From an uncultured Microbacterium sp. (GTDB taxonomy: Bacteria > Actinomycetota > Actinomycetes > Actinomycetales > Microbacteriaceae): a stretch of DNA of 39,010 nucleotides. Position 1 is the first letter of the stretch. Each line of letters starts with the position of its first letter. The stretch covers positions 1 through 39,010 of the forward strand of contig CAJYJO010000024.1 of NCBI GenBank assembly GCA_913774845.1, given 5' to 3'. The notes beneath the pieces are model-generated. The model was not told the DNA's origin. It did no database searches and saw only the letters and a program-made list of their open reading frames with translations. A program made the translations under genes and the position numbers. Below, piece by piece: positions 1 to 8,130 of this stretch.

Positions 1-39
1 CCGGCGACGAAAGCGGTCTTGTCCGCAGGGGAGGTGGGA

Positions 40-70
40 GTGAGGGGCAGCGAAATCGCCTGCCCCTCAC
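40..70. terminator. Perfect 11-bp inverted repeat, probable terminator hairpin
   Basis: GTGAGGGGCAG (40-50) pairs perfectly with CTGCCCCTCAC (60-70) around a 9-nt loop. It lies downstream of the minus-strand accE stop and there is no T-run, which is common for actinobacterial terminators. It could also terminate a plus-strand gene entering from the left of the window. Confidence 0.6.
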
Positions 71-74
71 CCGG

Positions 75-101
75 GCGAACGGTTACCCGAAAACCGTTCG
101 C
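75..101. terminator. Second perfect inverted repeat (10-bp stem)
   Basis: GCGAACGGTT (75-84) pairs with AACCGTTCGC (92-101) around a 7-nt loop. It sits four bases from the hairpin at 40-70, forming a tandem pair between the end of accE and whatever lies to the left. Readthrough protection between convergent genes is the simplest role; this is inference. Confidence 0.5.
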
Positions 102-222
102 GCGGCCGGAGCCGGCTCGAAGGAGCGGTCCGACCGAACGCGTGATGCGTTCCAGCTCCTCCAGTATCGACGGCTGTGCCGCTGTCGTCTGTAGGTATTT
201 CGGGGGACAGTCGACGAGGGCG

Positions 223-459
223 TCAGCCCGTGAAGCCGTGCCAGCCCGCCGTGCGGTTCAGGGGCGTGCGCAGGCCCCGCGCCGACAGCTCCCAGCGCGA
301 GCGGGGAGCGTCGTCGGGAGCGGTGGCCTCGGCCACCTCGCGCACGTACGCCTCGCCGACCACGACGATCGCCGCGGCCAGCTCCTCCTCGGTGGGCGTG
401 CCGCGCACGACCTCCGCCACGAACGGGCGGGGGGCGTCGGCGTCGAGGGCGTCGCTCAC
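223..459 (-). CDS. accE: Acyl-CoA carboxylase epsilon subunit (AccE/PccE-like), 78 aa
   Basis: Small acidic protein with the late, Trp-anchored motif of actinobacterial acyl-CoA carboxylase epsilon subunits: W-E-L-S-A-R-G-L-R near residues 56-64, then a second Trp in GWHGFTG at the C-terminus. In this family the epsilon subunit binds and stimulates the biotin-dependent carboxylase holoenzyme (alpha biotinylated chain plus beta carboxyltransferase). The GTG start overlaps the stop of the upstream carboxyltransferase gene by 4 bp (456-459), so translation is probably coupled and the two are one operon. The N-terminus ([27 protein letters not shown]) matches the usual helix that starts such proteins. 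Length is normal for the family. The assignment relies on motif plus operon position. Confidence 0.85.
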   Translation of the reverse strand: MSDALDADAPRPFVAEVVRGTPTEEELAAAIVVVGEAYVREVAEATAPDDAPRSRWELSARGLRTPLNRTAGWHGFTG

Positions 460-2045
460 AGCGGGATGTTCCCGTGCTTCTTGGCGGGCAGGCTCGCGCG
501 CTTGTTGCGCAGCGCCCGCAACGCCTTGGCGATCGACACGCGCGTCTGCGCGGGCTCGATGATCCCGTCGAGCTCGCCGCGCTCGGCCGCGAGGAACGGG
601 GATGCCACGTTGTAGGTGTACTCGTTCGCGAGGCGCGTGCGCACGGCCGCGACGTCTTCGCCCGCTTCCTCGGCACGCTTGATCTCGCCGCGGTAGAGGA
701 TGTTGACCGCGCCCTGGCCGCCCATGACGGCGATCTCGGCCGTGGGCCAGGCGAGGTTGATGTCGGCGCCGAGCTGCTTGGAACCCATGACGATGTAGGC
801 ACCGCCGTAGGCCTTGCGCAGGATCACCGTGACCAGGGGCACGGTCGCCTCGGCGTAGGCGTAGAGCAGCTTCGCGCCGCGACGGATGACACCGGTCCAC
901 TCCTGATCGGTGCCGGGGAGGTAGCCCGGCACGTCGACGAGCGTGACGATCGGCACCGAGAACGCGTCGCAGAAGCGCACGAAACGGCTGGCCTTCTCGC
1001 CCGCGTCGATGTTGAGGGTCCCCGCCATCTGCGAGGGCTGGTTGGCGATGATCCCCACGGTGCGCCCCTCGATGCGGCCGAAGCCGATGACGATGTTCGG
1101 CGCGAACAGCGGCTGCACCTCCAGGAACTCCGCGGCATCCACGATCCCGTCGATGACGGTGTGGATGTCGTACGGCTGGTTCGGGGAGTCGGGAATGATC
1201 GTGTTCAGCGAGCGGTCGGCATCCGTCGTCTCGAACTCGAACGGGGTGTCGTAGACCGGGATCTCGGCGAGGTTGTTGTCGGGGAGGTAGCCGATGAGAC
1301 CGCGCGCGTAGTCGATCGCGTCGTCCTCGTCGTCGGCGAGGTAGTGCGCGACGCCCGAGCGGGTGTTGTGGGTGTGGGCTCCGCCGAGCTCCTCCATGCC
1401 GACGTCTTCGCCGGTGACGGTCTTGATCACGTCGGGGCCGGTGACGAACATCTGGCTGGTCTTGTCGACCATGATGACGAAGTCGGTGAGGGCGGGGGAG
1501 TACACCGCTCCGCCGGCGGCGGGTCCCATGATGATCGAGATCTGCGGGATGACCCCCGAGGCGGCGGTGTTCAGCCGGAAGATCTCGCCGTACTTGCCGA
1601 GCGCCACGACGCCCTCCTGGATACGGGCGCCGCCGGAGTCCAGGATGCCGATGATCGGGATGCCGCTTCTCAGCGCCAGCTCCATCACCTTGATGATCTT
1701 GTCGCCGGCGACCTCGCCGAGCGAGCCGCCGAAGGTGGAGAAGTCCTGCGCGTACACCGCGACCGTGCGGCCGTGGATCGTGCCGGTGCCGGTGACGACG
1801 GAGTCGCCGTAGGGGCGGGACTTGTCCATGCCGAAGGCGGTGGTGCGGTGGCGCACGTACTCGTCGAGCTCCACGAACGAGCCCGGGTCGACCAGCATCT
1901 CGAGACGCTCGCGGGCGGTGAGCTTGCCCTTCGCGTGCTGCTTGGTGCGGGCGGCGGCTTCGGCGTCGACGACCGCCTCCTGGAACCTGTTGCGCAGGTC
2001 GGCGATCTTGCCGGCGGTGGTGAAGAGATCGGGCTGGTCGGTCAC
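456..2045 (-). CDS. pccB: Acyl-CoA (propionyl-CoA type) carboxylase beta subunit, carboxyltransferase, 529 aa
   Basis: Carboxyltransferase subunit that moves CO2 from biotin to acetyl- or propionyl-CoA to give malonyl- or methylmalonyl-CoA for fatty-acid and branched-lipid synthesis; cytosolic. Recognisable family segments in order are [20 protein letters not shown] near residues 38-57, the oxyanion-hole stretch [17 protein letters not shown], the [16 protein letters not shown] segment, and the second oxyanion hole and CoA-site region [17 protein letters not shown]. Length is typical (about 530 aa). I chose GTG at 2045 because the first conserved helix begins there; an in-frame ATG at 2141 would add 32 untypical residues and run into the divergent promoter region. 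Acyl specificity (acetyl versus propionyl) cannot be settled by eye. It is followed by accE with a 4-bp overlap and diverges from birA, whose product biotinylates the partner subunit. Confidence 0.93.
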   Translation of the reverse strand: MTDQPDLFTTAGKIADLRNRFQEAVVDAEAAARTKQHAKGKLTARERLEMLVDPGSFVELDEYVRHRTTAFGMDKSRPYGDSVVTGTGTIHGRTVAVYAQDFSTFGGSLGEVAGDKIIKVMELALRSGIPIIGILDSGGARIQEGVVALGKYGEIFRLNTAASGVIPQISIIMGPAAGGAVYSPALTDFVIMVDKTSQMFVTGPDVIKTVTGEDVGMEELGGAHTHNTRSGVAHYLADDEDDAIDYARGLIGYLPDNNLAEIPVYDTPFEFETTDADRSLNTIIPDSPNQPYDIHTVIDGIVDAAEFLEVQPLFAPNIVIGFGRIEGRTVGIIANQPSQMAGTLNIDAGEKASRFVRFCDAFSVPIVTLVDVPGYLPGTDQEWTGVIRRGAKLLYAYAEATVPLVTVILRKAYGGAYIVMGSKQLGADINLAWPTAEIAVMGGQGAVNILYRGEIKRAEEAGEDVAAVRTRLANEYTYNVASPFLAAERGELDGIIEPAQTRVSIAKALRALRNKRASLPAKKHGNIPL

Positions 2046-2052
2046 GCATTCC

Positions 2053-2058
2053 ACCCTA
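2053..2058 (-). promoter_or_regulatory. -10-like hexamer TAGGGT, leaderless-type, for pccB
   Basis: Minus-strand TAGGGT ends 7 nt before the GTG start at 2045, the spacing expected when transcription begins at the start codon. The GGGTGGA stretch covering it could instead act as a ribosome binding site, so the reading is ambiguous. Confidence 0.45.
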
Positions 2059-2191
2059 GCGACCGCACCGGCGGCGAGGTTGGAGGGTGCGCACAAGCGA
2101 ACGGGCGAGGTGCTGTGGCATCCGTCCATCGGGGCGGCCACCGGCGTCGAGTCCCGTCGTGCAACCGGATGCCGTGCCCCCGGCGTTTCCC

Positions 2192-2197
2192 TAAGGT
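2192..2197 (+). promoter_or_regulatory. -10-like hexamer TAAGGT, leaderless-type, for birA
   Basis: TAAGGT lies exactly 6 nt upstream of ATG 2204. Its AAGG core could also serve as a Shine-Dalgarno, but the TANNNT geometry recurs at many genes in this window. Confidence 0.45.
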
Positions 2198-2203
2198 GTG
2201 GGC

Positions 2204-2986
2204 ATGCCGATTCCCACCGACGGATACCCCCGCGCCGCCGCGCACACCCCCCGCCTTCAGGTGGTGGAGACCACCGGTTCGACCAACGCCGACGTCGTCG
2301 CGGCGGTCACCGCCGACCCCGCCGGATGGCCGCACCTGTCGCTGCTCGTCACCGACGATCAGCGCGCCGGCCGCGGGCGCCTCGACCGCTCGTGGACCGC
2401 CCCGGCCGGGACGGCCCTCGCCGTGTCGGTGGTCGTGGACGCCTCGACGATCCCCATGCCGCTGCGCGGTTGGATCCCGCTGGCGGCGGGGGCGGCGATG
2501 ACGCGCGCGGTGCGCGGGCAGCTGACCGGGCACGGCAGCACCGCCGAGCTGAAATGGCCGAACGACGTGCTGGTCGACGGCGGCAAGATCTGCGGCATCC
2601 TCGCCGAGGCGGTGCCCGGCACCTTCGACACGGTGGTCGTGGGCGCGGGCGTCAACACCCGGATGACGCGCGCCGATCTGCCCGTGACGACCGCCACCTC
2701 GTTCGCCGCGATCGGCGTCGACAGCGACGACGATCGGCTGCTCGCGGACTACCTCGAGGAGCTGGGACGCATCCTCGCCGAGCTGGAGAAGGGCGACATC
2801 GAGCGGGTGCATCCCGACATCGAGAAGCTCTGCGCCACCGTCGGCCGGGACGTGTCGGTGGCGATGCCCGACGGCTCGACGCTCGCCGGGACAGCCACGC
2901 GCCTCGACGACGAAGGGCGGCTGGTCGTCGACGCCGGCACGATCGAGACCGTCGTCTCGGCCGGAGACGTCGTCCACGTGCGCTGA
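2204..2986 (+). CDS. birA: Biotin--[acetyl-CoA-carboxylase] ligase, group I (no HTH), 260 aa
   Basis: Biotin protein ligase: makes biotinyl-5'-AMP and transfers biotin to the target lysine of carboxylase BCCP domains. The class motifs are all visible: TTGSTN (residues 23-28), the adenylate loop [14 protein letters not shown] (51-64), and the biotin-site motif [19 protein letters not shown] (117-135). There is no N-terminal helix-turn-helix, so it should not act as a bio repressor. The C-terminal SH3-like domain ([19 protein letters not shown] onward) is present. I prefer ATG 2204 to GTG 2198 because it matches the -10-like hexamer spacing. It diverges from pccB/accE, which encode parts of a biotin-dependent enzyme; the pairing makes functional sense. 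Confidence 0.95.
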   Translation: MPIPTDGYPRAAAHTPRLQVVETTGSTNADVVAAVTADPAGWPHLSLLVTDDQRAGRGRLDRSWTAPAGTALAVSVVVDASTIPMPLRGWIPLAAGAAMTRAVRGQLTGHGSTAELKWPNDVLVDGGKICGILAEAVPGTFDTVVVGAGVNTRMTRADLPVTTATSFAAIGVDSDDDRLLADYLEELGRILAELEKGDIERVHPDIEKLCATVGRDVSVAMPDGSTLAGTATRLDDEGRLVVDAGTIETVVSAGDVVHVR

Positions 2987-3027
2987 CCGCCCCCGCGTGG
3001 CGGCGGGGCGCTCCCGGCGCGACGTCG

Positions 3028-3033
3028 CACAAT
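3028..3033 (+). promoter_or_regulatory. Near-consensus -10 hexamer CACAAT before the PH-domain gene
   Basis: CACAAT lies 6 nt before GTG 3040. The spacer GAGAGG is also a plausible Shine-Dalgarno but would be too close to the start, so leaderless transcription is the more natural reading. Confidence 0.3.
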
Positions 3034-3039
3034 GAGAGG

Positions 3040-3594
3040 GTGACCCAGCCGTCGAGCTCGATCGGCCGCCCGCGCACGCCGGCGCCGGGAAAGGCCGCGC
3101 CCGAGCTGCGCATCGCGCGGCTGCACGCGCACGCGCGTCGGCTGCTGTGGTCGGCGCTCGTGCTCATCGCCGTCGCGGGAGCGACCGGATACTTCTACGA
3201 CAACCTCCCCGCCCCCTACGAGAACTGGATGCTGCTGACGGCCGCCGGCGCCGCCGTGCTGCTGCTGGTGGTGGTGCCCTTCCTCGTCTGGCTGTCGCAC
3301 ACCTGGACGATCACCACGCGCCGCGTGATCGAGCGCTCGGGGCCGTTCGGCGCGAATCACCGCGAGATCTCGCACGTGCGCGGGTACGCGATCCAAATGC
3401 GCCGCGGCATCCTGCAGCGACTGTGGGGCGCGGGAACCCTGACGCTGTCGAACGGCGTCGAGCCGCCGCTGCGTCTGAAGAACATCCCGAACGCGGTGCT
3501 CGTGCACGAGACGCTCATCGACCAGGTCGAGGTCAATCAGATCCTCGCGCACCGCGACTCGCAGGCCTTCGGTTCGGGCTCGATCGGCCTCTGA
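3040..3594 (+). CDS. Bacterial PH-domain (bPH2/YdbS-like) membrane protein, 184 aa
   Basis: Two hydrophobic segments at about residues 36-52 (LLWSALVLIAVAGATGYFY) and 64-84 are followed by a compact soluble domain beginning WTITTRRVIERSGPFG, where the phrase T-x-R-R-V-I-x-R-S-G is the standard opening of bacterial PH-like (bPH2) domains; the following I-x-x-V-R-G-Y-x-I-x...G.G.L.L....G.E.P segment also fits. No enzymatic residues are evident. Role unknown; family members are membrane anchored and of uncertain function. GTG 3040 is the first in-frame start with a sensible upstream signal. It sits between birA and purK on the same strand, with a REP-like repeat separating it from purK. Confidence 0.75.
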   Translation: MTQPSSSIGRPRTPAPGKAAPELRIARLHAHARRLLWSALVLIAVAGATGYFYDNLPAPYENWMLLTAAGAAVLLLVVVPFLVWLSHTWTITTRRVIERSGPFGANHREISHVRGYAIQMRRGILQRLWGAGTLTLSNGVEPPLRLKNIPNAVLVHETLIDQVEVNQILAHRDSQAFGSGSIGL

Positions 3595-3661
3595 CGCGGG
3601 CCGCGGTTCCGTCGCCGGCGTCCGCGGGTCCGTGTGGGGGTGGCGTTCGGTGGGTTGCGGT

Positions 3662-3780
3662 CCCTTCGACAGGCTCAGGGACCGCGGTTCGTGTGGAGGT
3701 GGCTGAGCCTGTCGAAGCCATCGGGACCCGCGTCGGCGTCCGCGGGGTCGCGTGGGGGTGGCTGAGCCTGTCGAAGCCAC
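3662..3780. repeat. REP-like palindromic repeat cluster (three copies of CTTCGACAGGCTCAG)
   Basis: The 15-mer CTTCGACAGGCTCAG occurs at 3664-3678 and, in reverse complement, at 3703-3717 and 3762-3776. The first and second copies form a 15-bp stem with a 24-nt loop; the second and third are direct repeats 59 bp apart with shared flanks (GGTGGCTGAGCC, GAAGCCA/GAAGCCAC, CGGGACC). It fills the 254-bp gap between the PH-domain gene and purK, which otherwise holds no gene. Such mobile intergenic palindromes often create spurious ORFs on both strands, as happens here. Confidence 0.8.
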
Positions 3781-3848
3781 CGGGACCCCGCGTCGGCTCG
3801 CGTCCCCGCGGCGGTGCCGACAGAATGGATGCCGACGGAAGGAGCGGC

Positions 3849-4982
3849 ATGGCGCTGCGAGTCGGAGTGGTCGGTGGCGGACAGCTGGCGCGGATGATGA
3901 TCGCGCCCGCCGTGGAGCTCGGGGTCGAGATCCGCGTGCTCGCCGAGGACGAGGGGATGTCGGCGGCGCTCGCCGCGACGGCCGTCGGCGACTACCGCGA
4001 CGCCGAGACCGTCCTGGCCTTCGCGCGCGACGTCGACGTCATCACCTTCGACCACGAGCACGTCCCGCAGGACGTCCTCGCCGCCCTCGTCGACGCGGGC
4101 GTGCCGGTCCACCCGGGTCCCGCGCCCCTCGGCGTCGCCCAGGACAAGCTGGTCATGCGCGCGAAGATGGCCGAACTCGGTTTGCCGCAGCCCGACTGGG
4201 CCGCCGTGTCCTCGGCATCCGATCTGCAGGACTTCCTCGACGCGCACGGCGGTCGCGCCGTGGTGAAGACGCCGCGCGGCGGCTACGACGGCAAGGGCGT
4301 GCGGGTCGTGTCGGCCGCGACCGAGGCCGACGACTGGTTCGCCGCCCTCGCGGAGGATGCCAACGGCGGTTCGCTCCTGGTCGAGGAACTCGTGGACTTC
4401 ACGCGCGAGCTCGCCCAGCAGATCGCGCGCCGCCCCTCGGGCGAGGTGCGCGCCTACCCCGTCGTCGAGACGGTGCAGCGTGGCGGCGTGTGCGCCGAGG
4501 TGGTCGCGCCCGCCCCCCGCGCCGACCAGCGCGTGCAGCGGATGGCGGCCGAGATCGGCGTGGCGGTCGCCGAGGGGCTCGGGGTGACCGGCATGCTCGC
4601 CGTCGAGCTGTTCGAGACGAGCGATGAGCGCATCCTCATCAACGAACTCGCGATGCGCCCGCACAACAGCGGCCACTGGACGCAGGACGGCGCGGTGACC
4701 AGCCAGTTCGAGCAGCACGTGCGCGCGGTGCTCGACCTGCCGCTCGGGTCGACCGACCCCGTCGCCCCCTGGACCGTCATGATCAACGTGCTGGGCGGCC
4801 CCGTCGAGGGCACCCTCGAGGAGCGCTTCCCCGCCGCGATGGAGGCCCACCCCTCGGCGAAGATCCACACCTATGGCAAGGCGCCGCGACCGGGACGCAA
4901 AGTCGGTCACGTCAATGTGACCGGTGACGACCTCGACGACGTCGTGTACGAGGGGCGCGCCGCAGCGGCCTTCTTCGACTGA
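3849..4982 (+). CDS. purK: N5-carboxyaminoimidazole ribonucleotide synthase, 377 aa
   Basis: ATP-grasp enzyme of de novo purine synthesis: AIR + ATP + bicarbonate to N5-CAIR. Features in order: Rossmann-like N-terminus [13 protein letters not shown] (residues 5-17), the ITFDHEHVP segment, the ATP-grasp nucleotide loop [11 protein letters not shown] (140-150), LLVEELVDF, and the metal/substrate region [16 protein letters not shown] near residue 265. Length matches the family. ATG 3849 has a strong Shine-Dalgarno GGAAGGAG at 3837-3844. purE follows 46 bp downstream, the standard pairing, so the two products act consecutively. Confidence 0.96.
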   Translation: MALRVGVVGGGQLARMMIAPAVELGVEIRVLAEDEGMSAALAATAVGDYRDAETVLAFARDVDVITFDHEHVPQDVLAALVDAGVPVHPGPAPLGVAQDKLVMRAKMAELGLPQPDWAAVSSASDLQDFLDAHGGRAVVKTPRGGYDGKGVRVVSAATEADDWFAALAEDANGGSLLVEELVDFTRELAQQIARRPSGEVRAYPVVETVQRGGVCAEVVAPAPRADQRVQRMAAEIGVAVAEGLGVTGMLAVELFETSDERILINELAMRPHNSGHWTQDGAVTSQFEQHVRAVLDLPLGSTDPVAPWTVMINVLGGPVEGTLEERFPAAMEAHPSAKIHTYGKAPRPGRKVGHVNVTGDDLDDVVYEGRAAAAFFD

Positions 4983-5016
4983 GCGCGCCGTTCCGCGATC
5001 TTCCAGCGAGCCGCCC

Positions 5017-5022
5017 TACCCT
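5017..5022 (+). promoter_or_regulatory. -10-like hexamer TACCCT, leaderless-type, for purE
   Basis: TACCCT lies 6 nt before GTG 5029 in the 46-bp purK-purE gap, and no Shine-Dalgarno is visible. It suggests purE and the LCP/GT genes behind it can be transcribed separately from purK. Confidence 0.45.
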
Positions 5023-5028
5023 GGACCG

Positions 5029-5544
5029 GTGACCCGGCCGCTGCATTCTTCCGAGACGCCCGTGGTCGGCGTCGTGATGGGCTCTGACTCCGACTGGCGC
5101 GTGATGAACGCCGCCAGCGAGGCGCTGACCGAGTTCGGCATCCCGCACGAGGTCGAGGTCGTCTCGGCCCATCGCACCCCCGACAAGCTCATCCGCTACG
5201 GGCGCGAGGCGCGTGAGCGTGGGCTGCGCGCCATCATCGCCGGGGCCGGAGGCGCCGCGCACCTGCCGGGCATGCTGGCATCCGTCACCGCCCTCCCCGT
5301 CATCGGGGTGCCGGTGCAGCTGTCGACCCTCGACGGGATGGATTCGCTCCTGTCGATCGTGCAGATGCCGGCCGGGATCCCCGTCGCGACCGTGTCGATC
5401 AACGGGGCGAAGAACGCCGGTCTCCTCGCCGCGCGGATCCTCGGCAGCTCCGACGCCGCCCTCGCCGAGCGCGTCGAGACGTACGCCCGCGACCTCGAGG
5501 CGCAGGTCGAAGAGAAGAACCGCCGACTGAAGGAGTCGCTGTGA
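5029..5544 (+). CDS. purE: N5-carboxyaminoimidazole ribonucleotide mutase, 171 aa
   Basis: Class I PurE: converts N5-CAIR to CAIR, the step after PurK. Motifs are textbook: GSDSDW (18-23), SAHRTPD (46-52) carrying the catalytic His, and [12 protein letters not shown] (71-82). GTG 5029 gives a normal-length protein; an ATG at 4924 would extend into purK and add residues that do not resemble the family. The stop overlaps the GTG of the LCP gene (5541-5544), which couples purine synthesis to a cell-envelope gene in one transcript. Confidence 0.96.
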   Translation: MTRPLHSSETPVVGVVMGSDSDWRVMNAASEALTEFGIPHEVEVVSAHRTPDKLIRYGREARERGLRAIIAGAGGAAHLPGMLASVTALPVIGVPVQLSTLDGMDSLLSIVQMPAGIPVATVSINGAKNAGLLAARILGSSDAALAERVETYARDLEAQVEEKNRRLKESL

Positions 5545-7004
5545 CCCTTGCCGCGTCGCGCCCTCGGGTGCAGGCGCGGGTGGTCGAGCAGCGGCCCCTG
5601 CGCCACCCAGACGCGTCGTCGAGCGCGGTGATGACGCGCCGCGGCTGGTGGCTCGTCGTGCTCAACTTCCTCGTTCCGGGGTCGGCCCAGGTGCTCGCGG
5701 GCAACCGCCGGCTCGGCCGGTTCGGGCTCGGGGCCACCCTGGCGCTGTGGACCGTGCTCATCGTCGCCGGCCTCGCGGCGCTGCTGTGGCCCAGCGGGTT
5801 GTTCGCTCTGGCGACGGGGTCGTTCATCCCGGACTTCCTGTCGTGGTTCCGTCCGGTGCCCTTGACCCTCGTGCAGATCGCGCTCATCGGTTACGCGGTG
5901 CTGTGGATCGTGCTGACGATCGACACGCTGCGCCTGGTCCGCCTGGTCAAGGTCGGACCGTTCTCCCGCATCGCGATGGCGATCGTCTCGGTGGGGCTGC
6001 TCGTGCTGTCGGGCTCGGGTGCCGCGTGGGCCGCGCAGACGGCGGGCACCACCCGCGACGCGTTCTCGGAGCTGTTCGCCGAGTCGGCACCGGTCGTGCC
6101 CCCCTCCGACGGGTACTACAACATCCTGCTGCTGGGCGCCGACTCCGGCGAGGGGCGCGACTCGATGCGCTTCGACAGCATCTCGGTCGTGTCGATCAAC
6201 GCCGACACCGGCGCGACGACGATCACCGGCATCCCGCGCGACATGCCGCACTTCCCCTTCGCTCCCGGCCCCATGCAGGACGAGTACCCCGACGGGCACA
6301 CCGGCTACGCGAACGCCACCTGCGGATGGGGGAGTGGCATCAACCAGCTCAAGACCGAGGTCGAGGTGTGCCAGGACGGCACCAAGCTGTACCCGAACGC
6401 GAAGGCCGAGGGATCCGGGCCGGGTATCGAGGCGACGAAGGATGCCGCCGAGGGGATCATGGGGATCCAGATCCCGTACTACGTCCTCATCGACATGAAG
6501 GGCTTCGCCGACCTGGTCGACGCGCTCGGCGGCGTCGACATCGACGTGAAGGAGCGCCTGCCCAAGGGCGGCCCCGCCTACGACGGCCAGCCGGTCGACG
6601 ATTGGGCCTTCGGATGGGTCGAGCCCGGCCAGCAGCACATGAACGGTGACACCGCCCAGTGGTACGCCCGCTCGCGCTACACCACGAGCGACTTCGACCG
6701 CATGCGCCGGCAGCGCGAGCTGCAGGAGGCGATCCTCGCCCAGACCACGCCGCAGAACGTGCTCGCTCACTTCCAGGAGGTGGCCAAGGCGGGCACGAAC
6801 ATCGTCGAGACCGACCTGCCGCAGGGGCTCATCGCCCCGACCCTCGTGAACCTCGCCATGAAGGCGAAGGACCAGCCGGTGGGCACCCTCGAGCTGACGC
6901 CGGCGGGCGGGGTCGACGAGTTCGACCCCGACTACGACCAGGTGAAGCAGATGGTGAAGGACAAGCTGCACCCGCCGACCGAGACGGAGGCACCCTCCTC
7001 GTGA
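5541..7004 (+). CDS. LytR-CpsA-Psr (LCP) family protein, 487 aa
   Basis: LCP proteins transfer undecaprenyl-phosphate-linked glycopolymers to peptidoglycan at the outer face of the membrane. The N-terminal 170 residues hold about four membrane segments, the first preceded by [18 protein letters not shown], a TM2-domain-like start. The LCP catalytic domain runs from [12 protein letters not shown] (192) through [13 protein letters not shown] and [13 protein letters not shown] to [18 protein letters not shown] (374-391), with the conserved Asp and Arg residues that bind the polyprenyl pyrophosphate. There is no LytR_C extension. GTG 5541 has Shine-Dalgarno AAGGAG (5530-5535) and overlaps purE by 4 bp. 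Its neighbour is a glycosyltransferase overlapping by another 4 bp, consistent with glycopolymer attachment. Which polymer it attaches is unknown. Confidence 0.92.
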   Translation: MTLAASRPRVQARVVEQRPLRHPDASSSAVMTRRGWWLVVLNFLVPGSAQVLAGNRRLGRFGLGATLALWTVLIVAGLAALLWPSGLFALATGSFIPDFLSWFRPVPLTLVQIALIGYAVLWIVLTIDTLRLVRLVKVGPFSRIAMAIVSVGLLVLSGSGAAWAAQTAGTTRDAFSELFAESAPVVPPSDGYYNILLLGADSGEGRDSMRFDSISVVSINADTGATTITGIPRDMPHFPFAPGPMQDEYPDGHTGYANATCGWGSGINQLKTEVEVCQDGTKLYPNAKAEGSGPGIEATKDAAEGIMGIQIPYYVLIDMKGFADLVDALGGVDIDVKERLPKGGPAYDGQPVDDWAFGWVEPGQQHMNGDTAQWYARSRYTTSDFDRMRRQRELQEAILAQTTPQNVLAHFQEVAKAGTNIVETDLPQGLIAPTLVNLAMKAKDQPVGTLELTPAGGVDEFDPDYDQVKQMVKDKLHPPTETEAPSS

Positions 7005-8104
7005 CCGTGACCCTGCGCGTCGTGCTGGACCAGCTCGTCGCCCCGACCTCTCCCGACCTCGCCGAAGCCTCCGCGTCGCTTACCGCGGCGCTCGTGGCCA
7101 CCGCCCCGCGCGGCTGCGACGTCTCGGCGATCGTCCCCTCCCCGGGCATTCCCGAGGAGCAGGCGATCGCCGGCCTCACCTCCGAGACCCGTCTGGCCGT
7201 GCGCCGCCGCGAGCTCGCGGCATCCTGGCAGCTCGGTGTCGCCCCCGGCATCGGCAAGGGACTCATCCACTCGCCGACCGCCCTCGCCCCCCTCGTGCGT
7301 CACGACCGCGTCAACGAGACGCACCAGATCGTCGTGACGCTGTGGGAGCTGCGGGCGTGGGAGACCCCCGACGAACTGCCCCGGGCCGAGATTCTGGCGT
7401 GCCGGGCCCTGCTGTCGCGCGTGACCAAGCACGCCGACGCCGTCATCGTCCCCACGCACGCGATGGCCGCGCGACTCGCCGACGTCGCCAAGGCCAAGCT
7501 GGTCAAGAAGGTGCGCGTCATCGAGGGCGCTCCCGCCGCGGGCCTGCGCGTGCCCTCGGATGCCGTCGGCCGACTGCGCGCTCTCGACCTGCCTTCCACG
7601 TCGATCGTGCTCGCCGGCGGCACGGCGGCCTCCGACGGCCTCGAGGCCGCGTTCGCCGCGGTCGTCGCGTCGGGGTGGGACGGCGACGTCGTCATCCTCG
7701 ACGTCCCCGAGGGTGACGAACCCGCCCTCGCCGAGCTCGCCGCGGCAGCGGGAATCCCTGAAACCCGCATCCACGCGCGCGGAGCGCTCGACCGCTGGGA
7801 CCGCGCCGCCGTCCTCTCGCACGCCGCGGCGTTCGTCACCGCGTGCGGCCGCACCGACTGGCCCTGGCGCGCGGTCGACGCGCTCGCCGTCGGCATCCCG
7901 ATCGTCGCCCTCGACACCCCTGTGCACCGCGAGGTGCTGGCGGATGCCGCCGCCTTCGCCGCCGCGGACGACCTCGGCGCCGCCCTCACGCGCGCGCTGG
8001 GGGAAGACGCCGAGCGCCTCCGCGTTCTCGCCGGCGACCGCGCGAAGGGGTTCGCCTGGGAGCTTTCGGCCGAGCGGGTGTGGGCGCTGCACGCGGAGCT
8101 GTGA
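7001..8104 (+). CDS. GT-B fold (GT4-like) glycosyltransferase, 367 aa
   Basis: Predicted cytosolic glycosyltransferase. The C-terminal half is Rossmann-like with the usual late donor-site layout: a short beta-strand and Gly-rich loop SIVLAGGTAASDG, then DALAVGIPIVALDTPVHREVL and AAAFAAADDLGAALTRAL. The acidic pair that normally marks the GT4 EX7E motif is not clean here, so it may be a diverged member. The N-terminal half contains HQIVVTLWELRAWETPDE and HADAVIVPTHAMAARLADVAK, typical of GT4 acceptor domains. The start GTG 7001 overlaps the LCP stop by 4 bp (7001-7004); GTG 7007 is an alternative. Co-translation with LCP points to wall glycopolymer synthesis. Sugar specificity cannot be read. 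Confidence 0.75.
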   Translation: MTVTLRVVLDQLVAPTSPDLAEASASLTAALVATAPRGCDVSAIVPSPGIPEEQAIAGLTSETRLAVRRRELAASWQLGVAPGIGKGLIHSPTALAPLVRHDRVNETHQIVVTLWELRAWETPDELPRAEILACRALLSRVTKHADAVIVPTHAMAARLADVAKAKLVKKVRVIEGAPAAGLRVPSDAVGRLRALDLPSTSIVLAGGTAASDGLEAAFAAVVASGWDGDVVILDVPEGDEPALAELAAAAGIPETRIHARGALDRWDRAAVLSHAAAFVTACGRTDWPWRAVDALAVGIPIVALDTPVHREVLADAAAFAAADDLGAALTRALGEDAERLRVLAGDRAKGFAWELSAERVWALHAEL

Positions 8105-8117
8105 CGCAGCCCGCCCC

Positions 8118-8123
8118 TATGCT
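8118..8123 (+). promoter_or_regulatory. -10 hexamer TATGCT, leaderless-type, for the GT2 gene at 8131
   Basis: TATGCT ends 7 nt before ATG 8131. No Shine-Dalgarno is visible (spacer CGACTCC). The identical hexamer precedes the GT9 gene at 9130. Confidence 0.6.
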
Positions 8124-8130
8124 CGACTCC

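Noticed and set aside
460-2049. Long minus-strand reading frame overlapping pccB (continuous from 2049 to 223)
   Set aside because: It is an alternate-frame shadow of pccB with Arg/Pro-rich low-complexity translation; only its last 79 codons (accE, 223-459) are a real gene.
474-2501. 675-codon plus-strand reading frame opposite pccB and into birA
   Set aside because: Antisense shadow with no domain-like sequence, crossing a divergent promoter.
3660-3780. Possible CRISPR array in the short repeats
   Set aside because: Only three copies, one inverted, with no uniform unique spacers and no cas genes; a palindromic intergenic element fits better.
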